Positions 1-9,050 of a DNA stretch of 64,000 nt are shown here, piece after piece. Under the pieces are notes generated by a model, which was given only the letters and a program-made list of their open reading frames with translations, was not told the origin of the DNA and did no database searches. Source of the stretch: Verrucomicrobiales bacterium (GTDB taxonomy: Bacteria > Verrucomicrobiota > Verrucomicrobiia > Verrucomicrobiales > DEV007); the NCBI GenBank assembly GCA_030730365.1, contig JANQVJ010000012.1, positions 11,416-75,415 of the forward strand. The letters are read 5' to 3'. How positions within the stretch are numbered: the stretch's first letter is position 1; each line of letters opens with the position of its first letter. The position numbers and the translations under genes were made by a program.

Positions 1-279
1 CCGCGTCAGTATCATGGCAGTGCCTACGGGATGGCCGCGGCCCATCGCGGTTACCTGCGTCCCGTCGGCGAGTGGAACTACCAGGAGGTGACCGTGAAGG
101 GTTCGACGATCAAGGTGGAGGTGAACGGCACCGTCATCTTAGAAACTGATCTCGCCAAGGTGACCGATTACCACGGTGGAAAAGAACACCCGGGCAAGGA
201 TCTCAAAAAAGGCTACTTCGGTTTCGCCGGTCACAATGATCCCGTTTCTTTCCGCAATATCGCGATCCGGAAAGACTAA
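1..279 (+). CDS. DUF1080 (3-keto-disaccharide hydrolase-like) protein, C-terminal part
   Basis: The reading frame is open from the first base, so the gene begins left of the window; only about 92 C-terminal residues are visible. The segment with GEWNYQEVTVKG followed by a beta-rich stretch (IKVEVNGTVILETDL) and the ending GYFGFAGHNDPVSFRNIAI is typical of the concanavalin-like sandwich of DUF1080 proteins, which are usually secreted and common in Verrucomicrobiota and Planctomycetota. Members have been linked to 3-keto-glycoside hydrolysis. An ATG at 31 is internal, not a start. The stop lies 9 bases from the stop of the convergent DUF2071 gene. Signal peptide and substrate cannot be judged from this fragment. 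Confidence 0.75.
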   Translation, partial: PRQYHGSAYGMAAAHRGYLRPVGEWNYQEVTVKGSTIKVEVNGTVILETDLAKVTDYHGGKEHPGKDLKKGYFGFAGHNDPVSFRNIAIRKD

Positions 280-288
280 TTTTTTTCC

Positions 289-1056
289 TCACGCGACGGT
301 TTTCAGGGCGAAGACCGAGACATCGACCGGATCCGCCACGCAGACATGCGCGGGCGGGCCGGAAAGGTCGGGCAGTCCGTCCCAGATCGCGGGGGCGGTG
401 TCCCATTGCGGAACCTCGGCAGGGCGGTAGCGATAGGGAGGGTGGTTGACGACGCCCGAATAGATCCGCTTCAAAACCGGGTCGTGGCTGAAGAGGGCGT
501 AGCGCTCCAGGAGGAAAAACTCGAGCGTTCCCGGTGTCGCCTCCTGCGCTTTGCCCGCATCCGCCCGGTAGCGATAGCGGGCGGTCTCGCTTGCCGCGCC
601 GGAGCGGTGGCAATGGTAGTCCACGAAGCCCTCATTATCCCGATGCGCGCTCATCGCGGCGGGGAAATACGGCAGCTTAAAGACGGTCCTCGCGATCTTG
701 TAGGCGAGCCAGCGATTCGTGTCGAGGGAGTAAAACCATACCCCGGGATTGCCGTGGCGGTCGTGGACGTAGGTCCGCACATTCAGCTCAAGGAAGTAGG
801 AGATCCACGGGACCGCAGTAAGCCCCGCCGGGCGGACACGGCGCATCTGAAAGGGCACGATCCCGATCCAGGCCGTCTCGTCAAAAGTGTCGATGAAGAG
901 TCCGTTGGGCAATGTCTCCTGCAAGGCCGCTGCCTCGACCCGCCAGTGGAGGAAGAGGAGATCCGACCAGGTTTGATACATCGCGGCACGTCCATCGGGG
1001 CGGAGCCGTATTGCTTCTCGCTGCGCGGCGGTGGGGATTATCTTGCTCGGACTCAA
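289..1056 (-). CDS. DUF2071 (YqjF-like) protein
   Basis: The 255-residue protein begins with the family's hallmark: an aromatic-rich segment (MYQTWSDLLFLHW) followed by LPNGLFIDTFDETAWIGIVPF and a motif of the form RTYVHDRHGNPGVWFYSLD. These are characteristic of DUF2071, a soluble family of unknown function that may bind a small hydrophobic ligand. The first codon here is TTG; an ATG at codon 26 (position 981) is an alternative, but it would remove conserved residues just before the MYQTW motif, so I kept the longer form. The gene converges on the DUF1080 gene and lies downstream of addA on the same strand with a 247-base gap, so co-transcription is uncertain. Confidence 0.7.
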   Translation of the reverse strand: MSPSKIIPTAAQREAIRLRPDGRAAMYQTWSDLLFLHWRVEAAALQETLPNGLFIDTFDETAWIGIVPFQMRRVRPAGLTAVPWISYFLELNVRTYVHDRHGNPGVWFYSLDTNRWLAYKIARTVFKLPYFPAAMSAHRDNEGFVDYHCHRSGAASETARYRYRADAGKAQEATPGTLEFFLLERYALFSHDPVLKRIYSGVVNHPPYRYRPAEVPQWDTAPAIWDGLPDLSGPPAHVCVADPVDVSVFALKTVA

Positions 1057-1303
1057 TACGGTTAGATTACGGACTCAAGGGGATTACGGGTAGCGGATAC
1101 GTCATCTCTTTCCGGCTTAATTAGTCTAAACTCTTCTTCCATCGCGCATGAGCCGTTTGAAGTCGATCAGGCTGAGATCGGCGCGGTAGGTAAAGTAATG
1201 ACGTAGCGGGATCAGGCACGAGAGTTTTGCCTGATGTCCCCGCTTCGGGCTTGACTGTGAAATGCGGGTTAAAGTCGCTTAGCAAAAGCGGCAATTTTTC
1301 GCT

Positions 1304-4300
1304 TTAGAATGTCTTCAGGACCTGGGATCGCGTAAAGATGAGGCTACACCCGATCGCGGAGGTCGGGAGGCCGGTCATGCGTTGGAGGACTTCGCGGTAG
1401 GTCTCGAGCTGGGGGCGATACTTTTCGGCGGAGGCGGCAATTTCGTCCGCGGTGGAGACCCGGTTGGTCTTGAAATCGAGGATTGTCGCCGCGGTAGGAA
1501 CCCCTGCGGAGTTCCGCTCGATCTGGACGCGGTCAAAGGTGCCCGAGAGCCATTCGCCTTTCAGGAGAATTTCAAAACTCTTTTCCCGCCAGACAGTGGC
1601 GTGCTCCCCGGGACGGGAGAGAGCCGTGCGGATCTCGACGCTTTCCAGGCTGCCGGTGACTTGCTCAAGGGCGTCGCGGAGGACGGCCGGATTACCGGTG
1701 CTGCGGTCTTCCCATTTCACCCGCAAGTCGAGCAGGCTGGTCTCGTCGGCCCACTCGATGTCTTCGAAGATGGCATGGACGAGATTACCGAATTCGCGAG
1801 CTTCGCCGCCATGCGGGCTGAAGATCCGAGCGGCATTGGCGGTCACGATCTCGGATTCGCTCGGGGTGCGTCGCCTCGGTCGCAGGCGGGTCCGGGCGGG
1901 ATCGACGGCATCGGGTGCGGCGGTCTGGGTGGAGTTAGCAGGGACGGCCGGGTCGGGCTTTTCATACCACCGTCGGTTTGAACGCGGGGTTCGGCTCTGG
2001 TAGCGGACGAGGGCGGAGACACCATGAAAGTCGGTCTCCTGCGGTTCTTCCTCAAGACTGAGCTCGAGGAGTTTGACGAAATTTTTCGCGGTCGAGGATT
2101 TCCCGAGCGGATCGGCGATGAGGTAATTCGCGTGGCTCGCCCGGGTCATCGCGACGTAGAATTTGCAGAGAGACTCGTAGGCGGCGGCGGCCTCGCATTC
2201 TTCGGCGTAGGCGCCAAGGACGGGATCGGCTTTGACGATTTCCTTCGCCGGCAGGTCGAGGACCCAGCAGGCCTCTCGGTTTTCGTCTTCCTTCGCGCCG
2301 ATCTCGCGGCGGGCCGTCGTGAGCGAGTTCCCTCCGAGTTCGGGCAGGATGACGGCGTCGAAGGTGAGCCCCTTCGACTTGTGCACGGTCATGACCTGCA
2401 CCGCGCTGCCGGCGATGGGCTCGCGGGTCTTGTGGCGGCTGATGTAGGCAAGGAAATCGTCGATGTCGCGGCTGCCTTTTTCGTCAAAGAGGCGGGCGGC
2501 GAGGGCGAACTCTTCGGCGCGGCTGCGGGTGAACGGGTCGAGAGGCGAGCCGAGCTCGGTCTCAAAAAGGGCGATGTAGTGCCGCGTTACCGTTTCAAAA
2601 TCACCTTCAAAAAGCGCGCTCAGTACATGGCGGGCAAAGGGTTCGACGCGTAGCCCGTCCCGATCAATGACAGCGCCGTAGGGTGTCATGCGGAGATGCT
2701 CCCAGGCGAAGGTGTCACCGGGATGCGCGGCGCACTGGAAGACGCTCATGAGAGCGCGGTTGAGCGGATTGTCGGAGGCGATGAGGATGTCGGACTCGCT
2801 CACGACGGGGATGCGGCAGTGGGCGCGGATGTAGTCGATCAGGGTCGTACCCTGCTTGTTCGACTGCACGAGGATGGCGCACTTGATACCGCGCTCGACG
2901 GGATTGATCTCTTCGAGGATGCCGACGACGAGGGCGTAGGTGTCTTCCTTGGCGGGCTTTTCTCCTGCGGGCGGGACGGGGTTCAGCAGCAGGGTGCAAC
3001 CCTCGACTTCTTCCCGGGTCGGGGCGACTTCGTGGTCGTGCCATTGCCACTGGGCGATCGTGGCCTGGGGCAGACCGAGTTCGGCGAGGGTGGCGGGGCA
3101 GCCGAAGACACGATTGACCGGATCGATCACATCGATGCCGGATCGCCACGAGACGTCGAGGTTGCGCGGATGGACGCGGGTTTCGCGGGCGTTGTATCGC
3201 TTCGCGATGTCGGTGAAGAGCCTCGTGTCGCCGCCTCGCCAGGCGTAGATGGCCTGCTTGATATCACCGACCTGGAAGAGAGAGCGGGTCCCGGAATTGT
3301 CCTGCACGACTTCGTCGATGAGATTCTCAATGACGCGCCACTGCAGGATGTTCGTGTCCTGGAACTCATCGAGGAGCCAGTGGTCGTAGCGGGCGTCGAG
3401 ACGGTAGTCGATTTGCAGTCTGTCATCGTCGCCGGAGCTCTGCGTCAGGATGGGCGAGCTGGCCCGGTCACCGTAGTCATGGCCCGAAAGCAGCAACTGG
3501 AGATCCTGAAAAGTGAGCTGCCCCTGGCGGCGCACCTGATCGGCGTAGGTCGATTCGTACTGGCTGAGCAGTTCCCAGATCCCGCGGGTGCGATGGAGTT
3601 TGATCGAGAGTTCGGCACCGACGAAACGCTGGAGGATACGCCTGAGAGGATCACAACAGGCCCGATCGAGATCGTGGACGGTGCGATTGAGCTTTACCGA
3701 AAAAGAACCGTTGCAGATCTCCGTCCAGCCGGGGAGCAGTCGCTCGATCATGTATTCAACGCGGGCCTTGATCGGGGAGCCGGGGCGATGCAGCGGGAGT
3801 TGCTCGCGGAACTCTTCCCAGTATTTCCAATCGACTTTTTCTAGTCCCTCGAGGGCGCGGAAGAGACGGGCGAATTCCTCTTTGAAATCCACCTCGGTGA
3901 CGAACCAGTCTTTGCCGCCGTCTTCCCAGATCGCGTTCTCATTGCCCCAGAGAGTTTCCCCGGGGGCGCTCAGGTAGAGATCGTGAAGGGCCTCGATGAA
4001 CTCGTTGAGCCGGACAATAATTTTAACCTCGTTTTTGCCGAAAGTGGCGAGACGGAAGGCTTCGAGAAAGGCTCTTTGCGCGGGATCTTCCTTGTGTCCG
4101 GCACCGAGCTGGCGTTCGAAAACGGATTGATAGACCCTGGCCTGGGCCACGGCGGTCTGATACTCATCCATCACCTCGAAGTCGCTCGTAAGCCCGAATT
4201 CGGCGGGGAAGGCGCGAAGAATGTTCGAGAAAAAGCTGTCGAGCGTGCCGAGAAAGAGCCGCGGCATGTGTGAGATAAAGACGCGTAGAAGCGCCTCGAA

Positions 4301-4600
4301 ATCCTGCGGCGTCAGAGTCGCCAGAACCGCCGAAAGGGGATCGCGCGGGTCCGAAGCGAGGGCGGCGGCGTCTTTCGGATTGGCCGCGGCTTTGGCCAGC
4401 TTTATGAGGATGGAGTCAAAGAACTCTCCCGCCGCCTTGCGCGTGAAGGTCACGGCGATGATGCGCTCGGGCGCGACGGGCAGCCCGCTCTTGCGCTGCA
4501 GGCCCATCAGGGCGATGTAGCGATTCGTCAGTTGCCACGTCTTCCCCGATCCGGCCGAGGCGAGGATCATTTCGTTGGGGATGTTTCCGGTGAGGGGCAT
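1304..4600 (-). CDS. addA: AddA-type UvrD/Rep helicase-nuclease
   Basis: This 1098-residue protein has the order of an AddA/RecB helicase-nuclease. The Walker A motif ASAGSGKT is at residues 14-21, followed by the QLTNRYI segment of UvrD-family enzymes. Later come motif II with LLDEFQDTN, motif III-like FQVGDIKQAIYAWRGGD, motif V VMTVHKSKGLTFD and motif VI YVAMTRA. A C-terminal PD-(D/E)XK nuclease domain shows GTFDRVQIE and the catalytic ILDFKTN. With AddB it would process double-strand ends for RecA-dependent repair. The addB gene is upstream on the same strand but is separated from addA by a toxin-antitoxin pair, which is unusual because addA and addB normally abut. The ATG start places Walker A at the expected distance from the N-terminus. 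Confidence 0.88.
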   Translation of the reverse strand: MPLTGNIPNEMILASAGSGKTWQLTNRYIALMGLQRKSGLPVAPERIIAVTFTRKAAGEFFDSILIKLAKAAANPKDAAALASDPRDPLSAVLATLTPQDFEALLRVFISHMPRLFLGTLDSFFSNILRAFPAEFGLTSDFEVMDEYQTAVAQARVYQSVFERQLGAGHKEDPAQRAFLEAFRLATFGKNEVKIIVRLNEFIEALHDLYLSAPGETLWGNENAIWEDGGKDWFVTEVDFKEEFARLFRALEGLEKVDWKYWEEFREQLPLHRPGSPIKARVEYMIERLLPGWTEICNGSFSVKLNRTVHDLDRACCDPLRRILQRFVGAELSIKLHRTRGIWELLSQYESTYADQVRRQGQLTFQDLQLLLSGHDYGDRASSPILTQSSGDDDRLQIDYRLDARYDHWLLDEFQDTNILQWRVIENLIDEVVQDNSGTRSLFQVGDIKQAIYAWRGGDTRLFTDIAKRYNARETRVHPRNLDVSWRSGIDVIDPVNRVFGCPATLAELGLPQATIAQWQWHDHEVAPTREEVEGCTLLLNPVPPAGEKPAKEDTYALVVGILEEINPVERGIKCAILVQSNKQGTTLIDYIRAHCRIPVVSESDILIASDNPLNRALMSVFQCAAHPGDTFAWEHLRMTPYGAVIDRDGLRVEPFARHVLSALFEGDFETVTRHYIALFETELGSPLDPFTRSRAEEFALAARLFDEKGSRDIDDFLAYISRHKTREPIAGSAVQVMTVHKSKGLTFDAVILPELGGNSLTTARREIGAKEDENREACWVLDLPAKEIVKADPVLGAYAEECEAAAAYESLCKFYVAMTRASHANYLIADPLGKSSTAKNFVKLLELSLEEEPQETDFHGVSALVRYQSRTPRSNRRWYEKPDPAVPANSTQTAAPDAVDPARTRLRPRRRTPSESEIVTANAARIFSPHGGEAREFGNLVHAIFEDIEWADETSLLDLRVKWEDRSTGNPAVLRDALEQVTGSLESVEIRTALSRPGEHATVWREKSFEILLKGEWLSGTFDRVQIERNSAGVPTAATILDFKTNRVSTADEIAASAEKYRPQLETYREVLQRMTGLPTSAIGCSLIFTRSQVLKTF

Positions 4601-4608
4601 GGCGCGGT

Positions 4609-5049
4609 CTATTTCGGGTGGAGAGGGTTGATCACTTCGAGAAAGTCAAACTTCCGGAAATCTGTGTCCGCCGTATAAATTCGCAGCACTCCGTGTTGTC
4701 GCAGGATCGTCGCGAGATGGGCGTCGGGGACGAGGTTTCCCCTGACTATCATCCCGGAGGTCATGCTCAGATAATCGTCGGCAAATTCAGGCTCCTCGGT
4801 GATAACTCTCACTCTGGGAAGGGAAAGCAGATTCTGAATGTTTCCCCATGCTTTGGTTGGACTGAGTGGTTCGGAAAAAATCGAGGGATGAGTAGCAATC
4901 CGCTGATAGGCCATCAAGGTCGGCCAGGTAAGGCAAAGCAAATCGGGATCCGAGGGACGGGTTTCAAGGAATTCAAAAGCAGCGGGGTGGAACGGTGACG
5001 AGGTGTCACTGGCGTAGAGGAGGAGGTTCGCGTCGATGGAATAGCTCAT
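4609..5049 (-). CDS. PIN-domain toxin, VapC family
   Basis: The 146-residue protein starts with SIDANLLLYA, where Asp6 is the first PIN acidic residue. It has NLVPDAHLATIL (Asp109) and YTADTDF (Asp128/Asp130) for the later ones. VapC toxins are Mg-dependent ribonucleases that cut tRNA or rRNA. The stretch WPTLMAYQRIATHP around residues 42-54 matches the PIN subgroup in which the usual second acidic residue is not conserved, so activity cannot be assumed. The start codon overlaps the antitoxin stop by four bases (ATGA), showing translational coupling. The pair sits between addB and addA. Confidence 0.85.
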   Translation of the reverse strand: MSYSIDANLLLYASDTSSPFHPAAFEFLETRPSDPDLLCLTWPTLMAYQRIATHPSIFSEPLSPTKAWGNIQNLLSLPRVRVITEEPEFADDYLSMTSGMIVRGNLVPDAHLATILRQHGVLRIYTADTDFRKFDFLEVINPLHPK

Positions 5050-5279
5050 CTCTCGTCGAGGATTTTGTAGAGAGAGTCTTTATCGGCGATATCTATTTTT
5101 GCATGCATCGGTGCGGTGGCCCACTTGAGCAAAGCTGGAGCCGATTCTCCGGCTCTTTCCCGTGAGAGCGCGTCGGCCAGCAATCTTGAGGCGATTTTAC
5201 CAAGGGGAACATTTTCCTTCTTTTGCAGAGATTTGAGACCCTCCAAAACCGGTTTTTCGAGATCTAGCGTCGTCCTCAT
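5046..5279 (-). CDS. VapB-like ribbon-helix-helix antitoxin
   Basis: The 77-residue protein begins MRTTLDLEKPVLEGLKSL, a ribbon-helix-helix DNA-binding fold of the VapB type, with a helix that includes KIASRLLADALSRE. A C-terminal tail without clear domains is expected to block the PIN toxin encoded immediately downstream. Such antitoxins usually bind their own promoter, alone and as a complex with the toxin. Immediately upstream are two copies of CATCAGATG 22 bases apart with an AT-rich stretch between them, which I list as the likely operator. The ATG at 5279 is the only sensible start. Confidence 0.8.
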   Translation of the reverse strand: MRTTLDLEKPVLEGLKSLQKKENVPLGKIASRLLADALSRERAGESAPALLKWATAPMHAKIDIADKDSLYKILDER

Positions 5280-5280
5280 G

Positions 5281-5311
5281 CATCAGATGATATATTGAAA
5301 CGCATCAGATG
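5281..5311 (-). promoter_or_regulatory. Putative VapB operator/promoter: paired CATCAGATG palindromes
   Basis: Two identical 9-base odd palindromes (CATC-A-GATG) occupy 5281-5289 and 5303-5311. Their 22-base spacing is about two helical turns, as expected for two RHH dimers on one DNA face. The spacer contains a TATATT-like -10 candidate. The element abuts the vapB start and ends one base before the addB stop codon. Binding by the antitoxin is inference. Confidence 0.6.
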
Positions 5312-8245
5312 TCAATGTTTGAACCCCGACACATCAACCGCTTCATCCGCCGTGGGGGAGAGTAGTTCGCGGAAGTCGTCCCAGTCGGGCATTTTCTCGT
5401 TGGGCGGCCAGAAGACGGAGTTGCGGATTGCGGCGATGACGCCCTGCGCGCAGGTGCGGGCCGAGGTGATCGTGGCCTCGTCGAGGCTGCTCCAGAGATC
5501 GATGCGGACCTCGGCCTCCGTTTTGCCGAGGGTGACGTATCCGGCGGAAATGGCTTCTCCGGGGAAACGTTCGGCCATGGCGAGACAGTAAAGCGGGATC
5601 TGGAGATCGACCCAGTGGAGAGCCTTTCCATTATCATCCTGACAAAGCGCCCAATCGGGAAATGAGGCGGGATCTTCGGTGCGCTTCACATTGACGCGGT
5701 GATAGCGATCGACCGTCTTGAGACGTCCGTCCTCCATCGGTGAAATGGTTTTGAAGTCGAAGACGCGGAGCCCTTGCTGACGGTGGCGCTCGATGCGGTC
5801 GATGCGTCCGGTCACGGGCATGCCGTCGATCTTGAAAACCCACTCGTCTTTGCCGAAAGGCGTTTCCACTTCGATGATCTCCCAGCCGAGGGCCCGTTCC
5901 GATGCCTCGATCTGCGCCCAGTGGGCGAGGCGCTGGCGGGCCGCCTCGCGCTGAATGACGAGGGGCGTGGTGAGACGCGATCCGAAGCGGGTCCCGAGCC
6001 AGCGATCAATCCCCGCGTAAAAGAATTCGGTGATTTCTCCCGCGTCGGTCGAGCGGCGCATTGTCTCGTCGCGGCCGAGCGCCTCGAGGGTGTCGTGGAC
6101 GAGGTTGCCGAAATCGCGGGAATCGAGTTCGCCTTTGCCCGCCTCGACCTTTTCCATGCCGAGCCCGAACTTGAGGTAATAACGGAACGGACAGGTGAGG
6201 TAGGCTTTGAACCCCGTGACGCTGATGCGCTGGTAGACTTTGTTTTCGGGCGGGAGCGGAGAGGGCTTGAGCCGCCAGGCGATCGAGCGCGGCAACGGCG
6301 GACGCTCGAGCTCGTTTTCTCTGAAGAGATGGAGGGTGCGAGCGGCCAGTTCGGAATCCTGACATTGGAACAAGAGGCGCGAGGGGCGCAGCGGATCGCC
6401 GCTCGTGCCCTGACGTCCGAAGAGCAGGTCGAGGCGTCCGCCGGACTCGCGCCTTGTCTCGATAAGGGTCGTGAAAAGGTAGGCGTCGCGGGCGAAGCGG
6501 TCGTCGTTGTTCTGGATCCCGAGAGGGTGCCGGGCCGAGTCGGGGAGGAAGGCGTGGCCGATGATGGCCTCGGGCACGGCGTGGTCGTTCATCCCCGTGA
6601 CGATGAGGTGCGGGGCGTCCTCCCAGAGCAGTTCGAGCCAGCCCTGGAGATCGATGTCCCGGGGAGCCCCATCGGGATAGACACGGCTATCCGAAAGGGT
6701 GCTGAGGAGAAGCTCGAAGTGGTCGCCGACGGCGGGAGTGTGGCTGAAGGCGGCTGCAGCGGAGCTGATGTCGGCGGCGAGGGAGTGAATCGCGTCGGCA
6801 ACTTCGCTGAAGACCGCCTCGGCCGGATCGTGCGGAGCGAAGCGCTTTTCCTCGAAGATCGCGGAGAGGTAATCGGAGAGCACGGCGGTGAATTCCTCTT
6901 TGCGAAAGCGGGCCGTCCAGTCCTGCGTCCAACTGATGATGCCGGCGAGAGCGGGGACCTTGTGGGAGCGCTTGCGGGCACTCGCGAGGGCGTCGGAGAG
7001 CCGGTCGGGCAGGGTCTCGGACTGAAGCTTGTCGAAGTGTTTGAGGAGGCGTCCGACGGAGAGTGGGGGATCTGACGGCACCGATTTGAGCGCAGCGGAG
7101 AGGTAGCCGGGGCATCGCAGGAGAAGGGCAAAGGAGTCGTAGCGATCCGTCGCGATGAGCTGATGAGTGAGTTTCAGCAGGTAGTAGATGCCCTCTTTGG
7201 AAACGGGTCTTCCCGCCGGGTCGTAGCTGCCGAGTCCCGCATCGGCGAGACCTTGCTCGAGCGTGGGCGCGACCTCCGGATCGGGAATGCCGATCGCGAC
7301 GAGGGCGGCGGGATTGGCAAAGGGCGCGACAAGTTCGCGACAGAGAGCGGCCTGGGCCGCCGGATTGGCGCACTGGTGAATGGATTGATCGGGGCGGGGA
7401 ATGGGGATCTCCCGCGTGAGCCAGGCGTCGGAGAGCGGCCGCCCGAAGCGGTCGAAGAGTGCAGACGCTGACTCCGGTGCAGCGACCAGAATGGTCACGG
7501 AGCGGGCCTCGGCGTGGTGGGTCAGGGCGCGGATCGCGAGCGGCTTCATGTCGGCCACGGCGGCGATGACGAGACGGCGTATCCCTGGGGGAAGCGCTCC
7601 CTCGCCCGCGGCACGGCGGGAGGCGGAACCGGCGTCAAGAAGTCCGCATTTTTCCGTCAGAGCGATGGCGCGGGCCTCGATCGCGGCGAGTTCGCTCCAT
7701 CGTCCCGGCTCGATGTCCTTCTCGGCGAGAATCGCGGCCGCTTCGCTGAAGTCGAGATCGCTTTCGAGGAGCGTTTGGCGCACTCGCAGCAGTTCACGGG
7801 CATTGTCGTTGGCCCACTTGAGGTGGCGCTCGACCGGATCGACTGGAAAAACGCGGCGGAAGGAGCCGAGCGGGAGATCGAGGAGCAATCCAGTCCAGAT
7901 GAGTTGGGTCGTCCAGGGCGAGGCGACGGTCTCAACTGACGTCTCGAGCCGGGCGGGAGCGTAGAGAAAGTCGGGAGTGACGACGAGAGGCGGGAGCACC
8001 GCCGAGTCGAACTTCGCCGCGTGCACGGCGAGTGCTTCGCGCAGTCGGCGACCGGCGTGACGGGTCGGGACGAGGACGAGGTGGTCGGAAAGATCAAGCG
8101 AGCCGCTCCCGTCCCAGTCGCGGGCGAGAGAGGCGACCGTCGAAGCTAGGACGGGCACGTCCCACCCGGTGAAGTGGCGGGTGAGGGGAGGCGGGGTGGA
8201 GTGATGGCGTGGCGCAGTGATAGAAGACTTATAACCCAATCTCAC
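5312..8245 (-). CDS. addB: AddB-type nuclease subunit (PD-(D/E)XK family)
   Basis: This 977-residue protein matches AddB in size and order. It has an inactivated helicase-like N-terminal half with no Walker A motif, and a C-terminal nuclease domain with TCPFRYYLKFGLGMEKVE, DFGNLVHDTLEALG, VTGRIDRIE and the catalytic VFDFKT. Only one cysteine of the iron-sulfur cluster seen in firmicute AddB is evident (in TCPFRYY) and the C-terminal cysteines are missing, so this version probably lacks the cluster. The predicted start is GTG at 8245, chosen because the family N-terminus (LTRHFTGWDVPVL) lies about 20 residues in and no nearer ATG exists. It partners with the product of addA beyond the toxin-antitoxin insert. 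Confidence 0.82.
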   Translation of the reverse strand: MRLGYKSSITAPRHHSTPPPLTRHFTGWDVPVLASTVASLARDWDGSGSLDLSDHLVLVPTRHAGRRLREALAVHAAKFDSAVLPPLVVTPDFLYAPARLETSVETVASPWTTQLIWTGLLLDLPLGSFRRVFPVDPVERHLKWANDNARELLRVRQTLLESDLDFSEAAAILAEKDIEPGRWSELAAIEARAIALTEKCGLLDAGSASRRAAGEGALPPGIRRLVIAAVADMKPLAIRALTHHAEARSVTILVAAPESASALFDRFGRPLSDAWLTREIPIPRPDQSIHQCANPAAQAALCRELVAPFANPAALVAIGIPDPEVAPTLEQGLADAGLGSYDPAGRPVSKEGIYYLLKLTHQLIATDRYDSFALLLRCPGYLSAALKSVPSDPPLSVGRLLKHFDKLQSETLPDRLSDALASARKRSHKVPALAGIISWTQDWTARFRKEEFTAVLSDYLSAIFEEKRFAPHDPAEAVFSEVADAIHSLAADISSAAAAFSHTPAVGDHFELLLSTLSDSRVYPDGAPRDIDLQGWLELLWEDAPHLIVTGMNDHAVPEAIIGHAFLPDSARHPLGIQNNDDRFARDAYLFTTLIETRRESGGRLDLLFGRQGTSGDPLRPSRLLFQCQDSELAARTLHLFRENELERPPLPRSIAWRLKPSPLPPENKVYQRISVTGFKAYLTCPFRYYLKFGLGMEKVEAGKGELDSRDFGNLVHDTLEALGRDETMRRSTDAGEITEFFYAGIDRWLGTRFGSRLTTPLVIQREAARQRLAHWAQIEASERALGWEIIEVETPFGKDEWVFKIDGMPVTGRIDRIERHRQQGLRVFDFKTISPMEDGRLKTVDRYHRVNVKRTEDPASFPDWALCQDDNGKALHWVDLQIPLYCLAMAERFPGEAISAGYVTLGKTEAEVRIDLWSSLDEATITSARTCAQGVIAAIRNSVFWPPNEKMPDWDDFRELLSPTADEAVDVSGFKH

Positions 8246-8351
8246 GATTCTCCAATTTACATCCCTTCTAGCTTGTCCAAAATAGTGAAGGTTCGCCTCC
8301 TCGTTGACGGTCTCCTCAGCGCCGTTGATAAAAAGCTAAAATCTCCCGCAC

Positions 8352-9026
8352 CTACCTCCCCCCTTCTCCCCGTCTCTCCCAGAACTTTTCCTCGAGCAGG
8401 TCATGGCGGGTCACGATGCGGCGGTAAAAGCGCAGAGTCAGTTCCTTTTTTTCCTCATCACTCAGCTGCCACGCGAGCCCGCTCTCGCGGAGTCGTTCGA
8501 CAAGACGCGAGATCGCTAGGGCGAGGGTCACGGAGATGTTGAAGCTCTCGGTGAAGCCATACATGGGGATGCGGAGATAGCCCTCGGCCGCAGCCATGGC
8601 GGAGGCGGAGAGGCCTTTGTGCTCGGATCCGAAAAGGAGCGCGACAGGCTTGTCGATGGGGAGGGTGGAGAGATCGTAGCCGTCCTCGTTCGGCGAGGTC
8701 GCGATGAGCCTGAAGCCGCGCGCCTTGAGCGTCTCGATGGCGGATTCGGCGCGGTGGTAGCGGTGCAGGGTGAGCCACTTCGAGCTGCCCATGGAGACGT
8801 TGTTGTTGGGCCGGTAGTCGTTGCGACTCTCGACGATGTGGACATCCTGCAGGCCCAGGCAGTCGCAACTGCGGAGGCAGGCGCTGGCGTTGTGGGGCTG
8901 ATAGATATCCTCGAGGAGGACAGTGAAGTGCCGTGTCCGATCATTAAGAACAGAGACGATTTTTTCCCGCTTGTTTTCGGTGATATGACTTCCCAGAAAG
9001 TCGGTGAGCTCCTCGTCGGCGGTCAT
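8352..9026 (-). CDS. trmH: tRNA 2'-O-methyltransferase, TrmH/SpoU family
   Basis: The 224-residue SPOUT enzyme shows the three SpoU motifs in order: motif 1 around YQPHNASACLRSCDCLGLQD, motif 2 LLFGSEHKGLS, and motif 3 IPMYGFTESFNISVTLAL. TrmH methylates the ribose 2'-OH of G18 in the D-loop of tRNAs using S-adenosylmethionine bound in the deep trefoil knot. The residues beginning TENKREKIVSVLNDRTRHFTV and the helical C-terminal tail (FYRRIVTRHDLLEEKFW) are also seen in TrmH rather than in RlmB. It follows the ABC transporter gene on the same strand with a 24-base gap and precedes addB; an operon is possible but not shown. Confidence 0.85.
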   Translation of the reverse strand: MTADEELTDFLGSHITENKREKIVSVLNDRTRHFTVLLEDIYQPHNASACLRSCDCLGLQDVHIVESRNDYRPNNNVSMGSSKWLTLHRYHRAESAIETLKARGFRLIATSPNEDGYDLSTLPIDKPVALLFGSEHKGLSASAMAAAEGYLRIPMYGFTESFNISVTLALAISRLVERLRESGLAWQLSDEEKKELTLRFYRRIVTRHDLLEEKFWERRGEGGR

Positions 9027-9050
9027 CTAAACACGGAAGAGGAGGACGTA

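Noticed and set aside
2696-3844. A 382-residue open frame on the plus strand inside addA
   Set aside because: It is antisense to a conserved helicase and has no motif; it is a GC-rich shadow frame.
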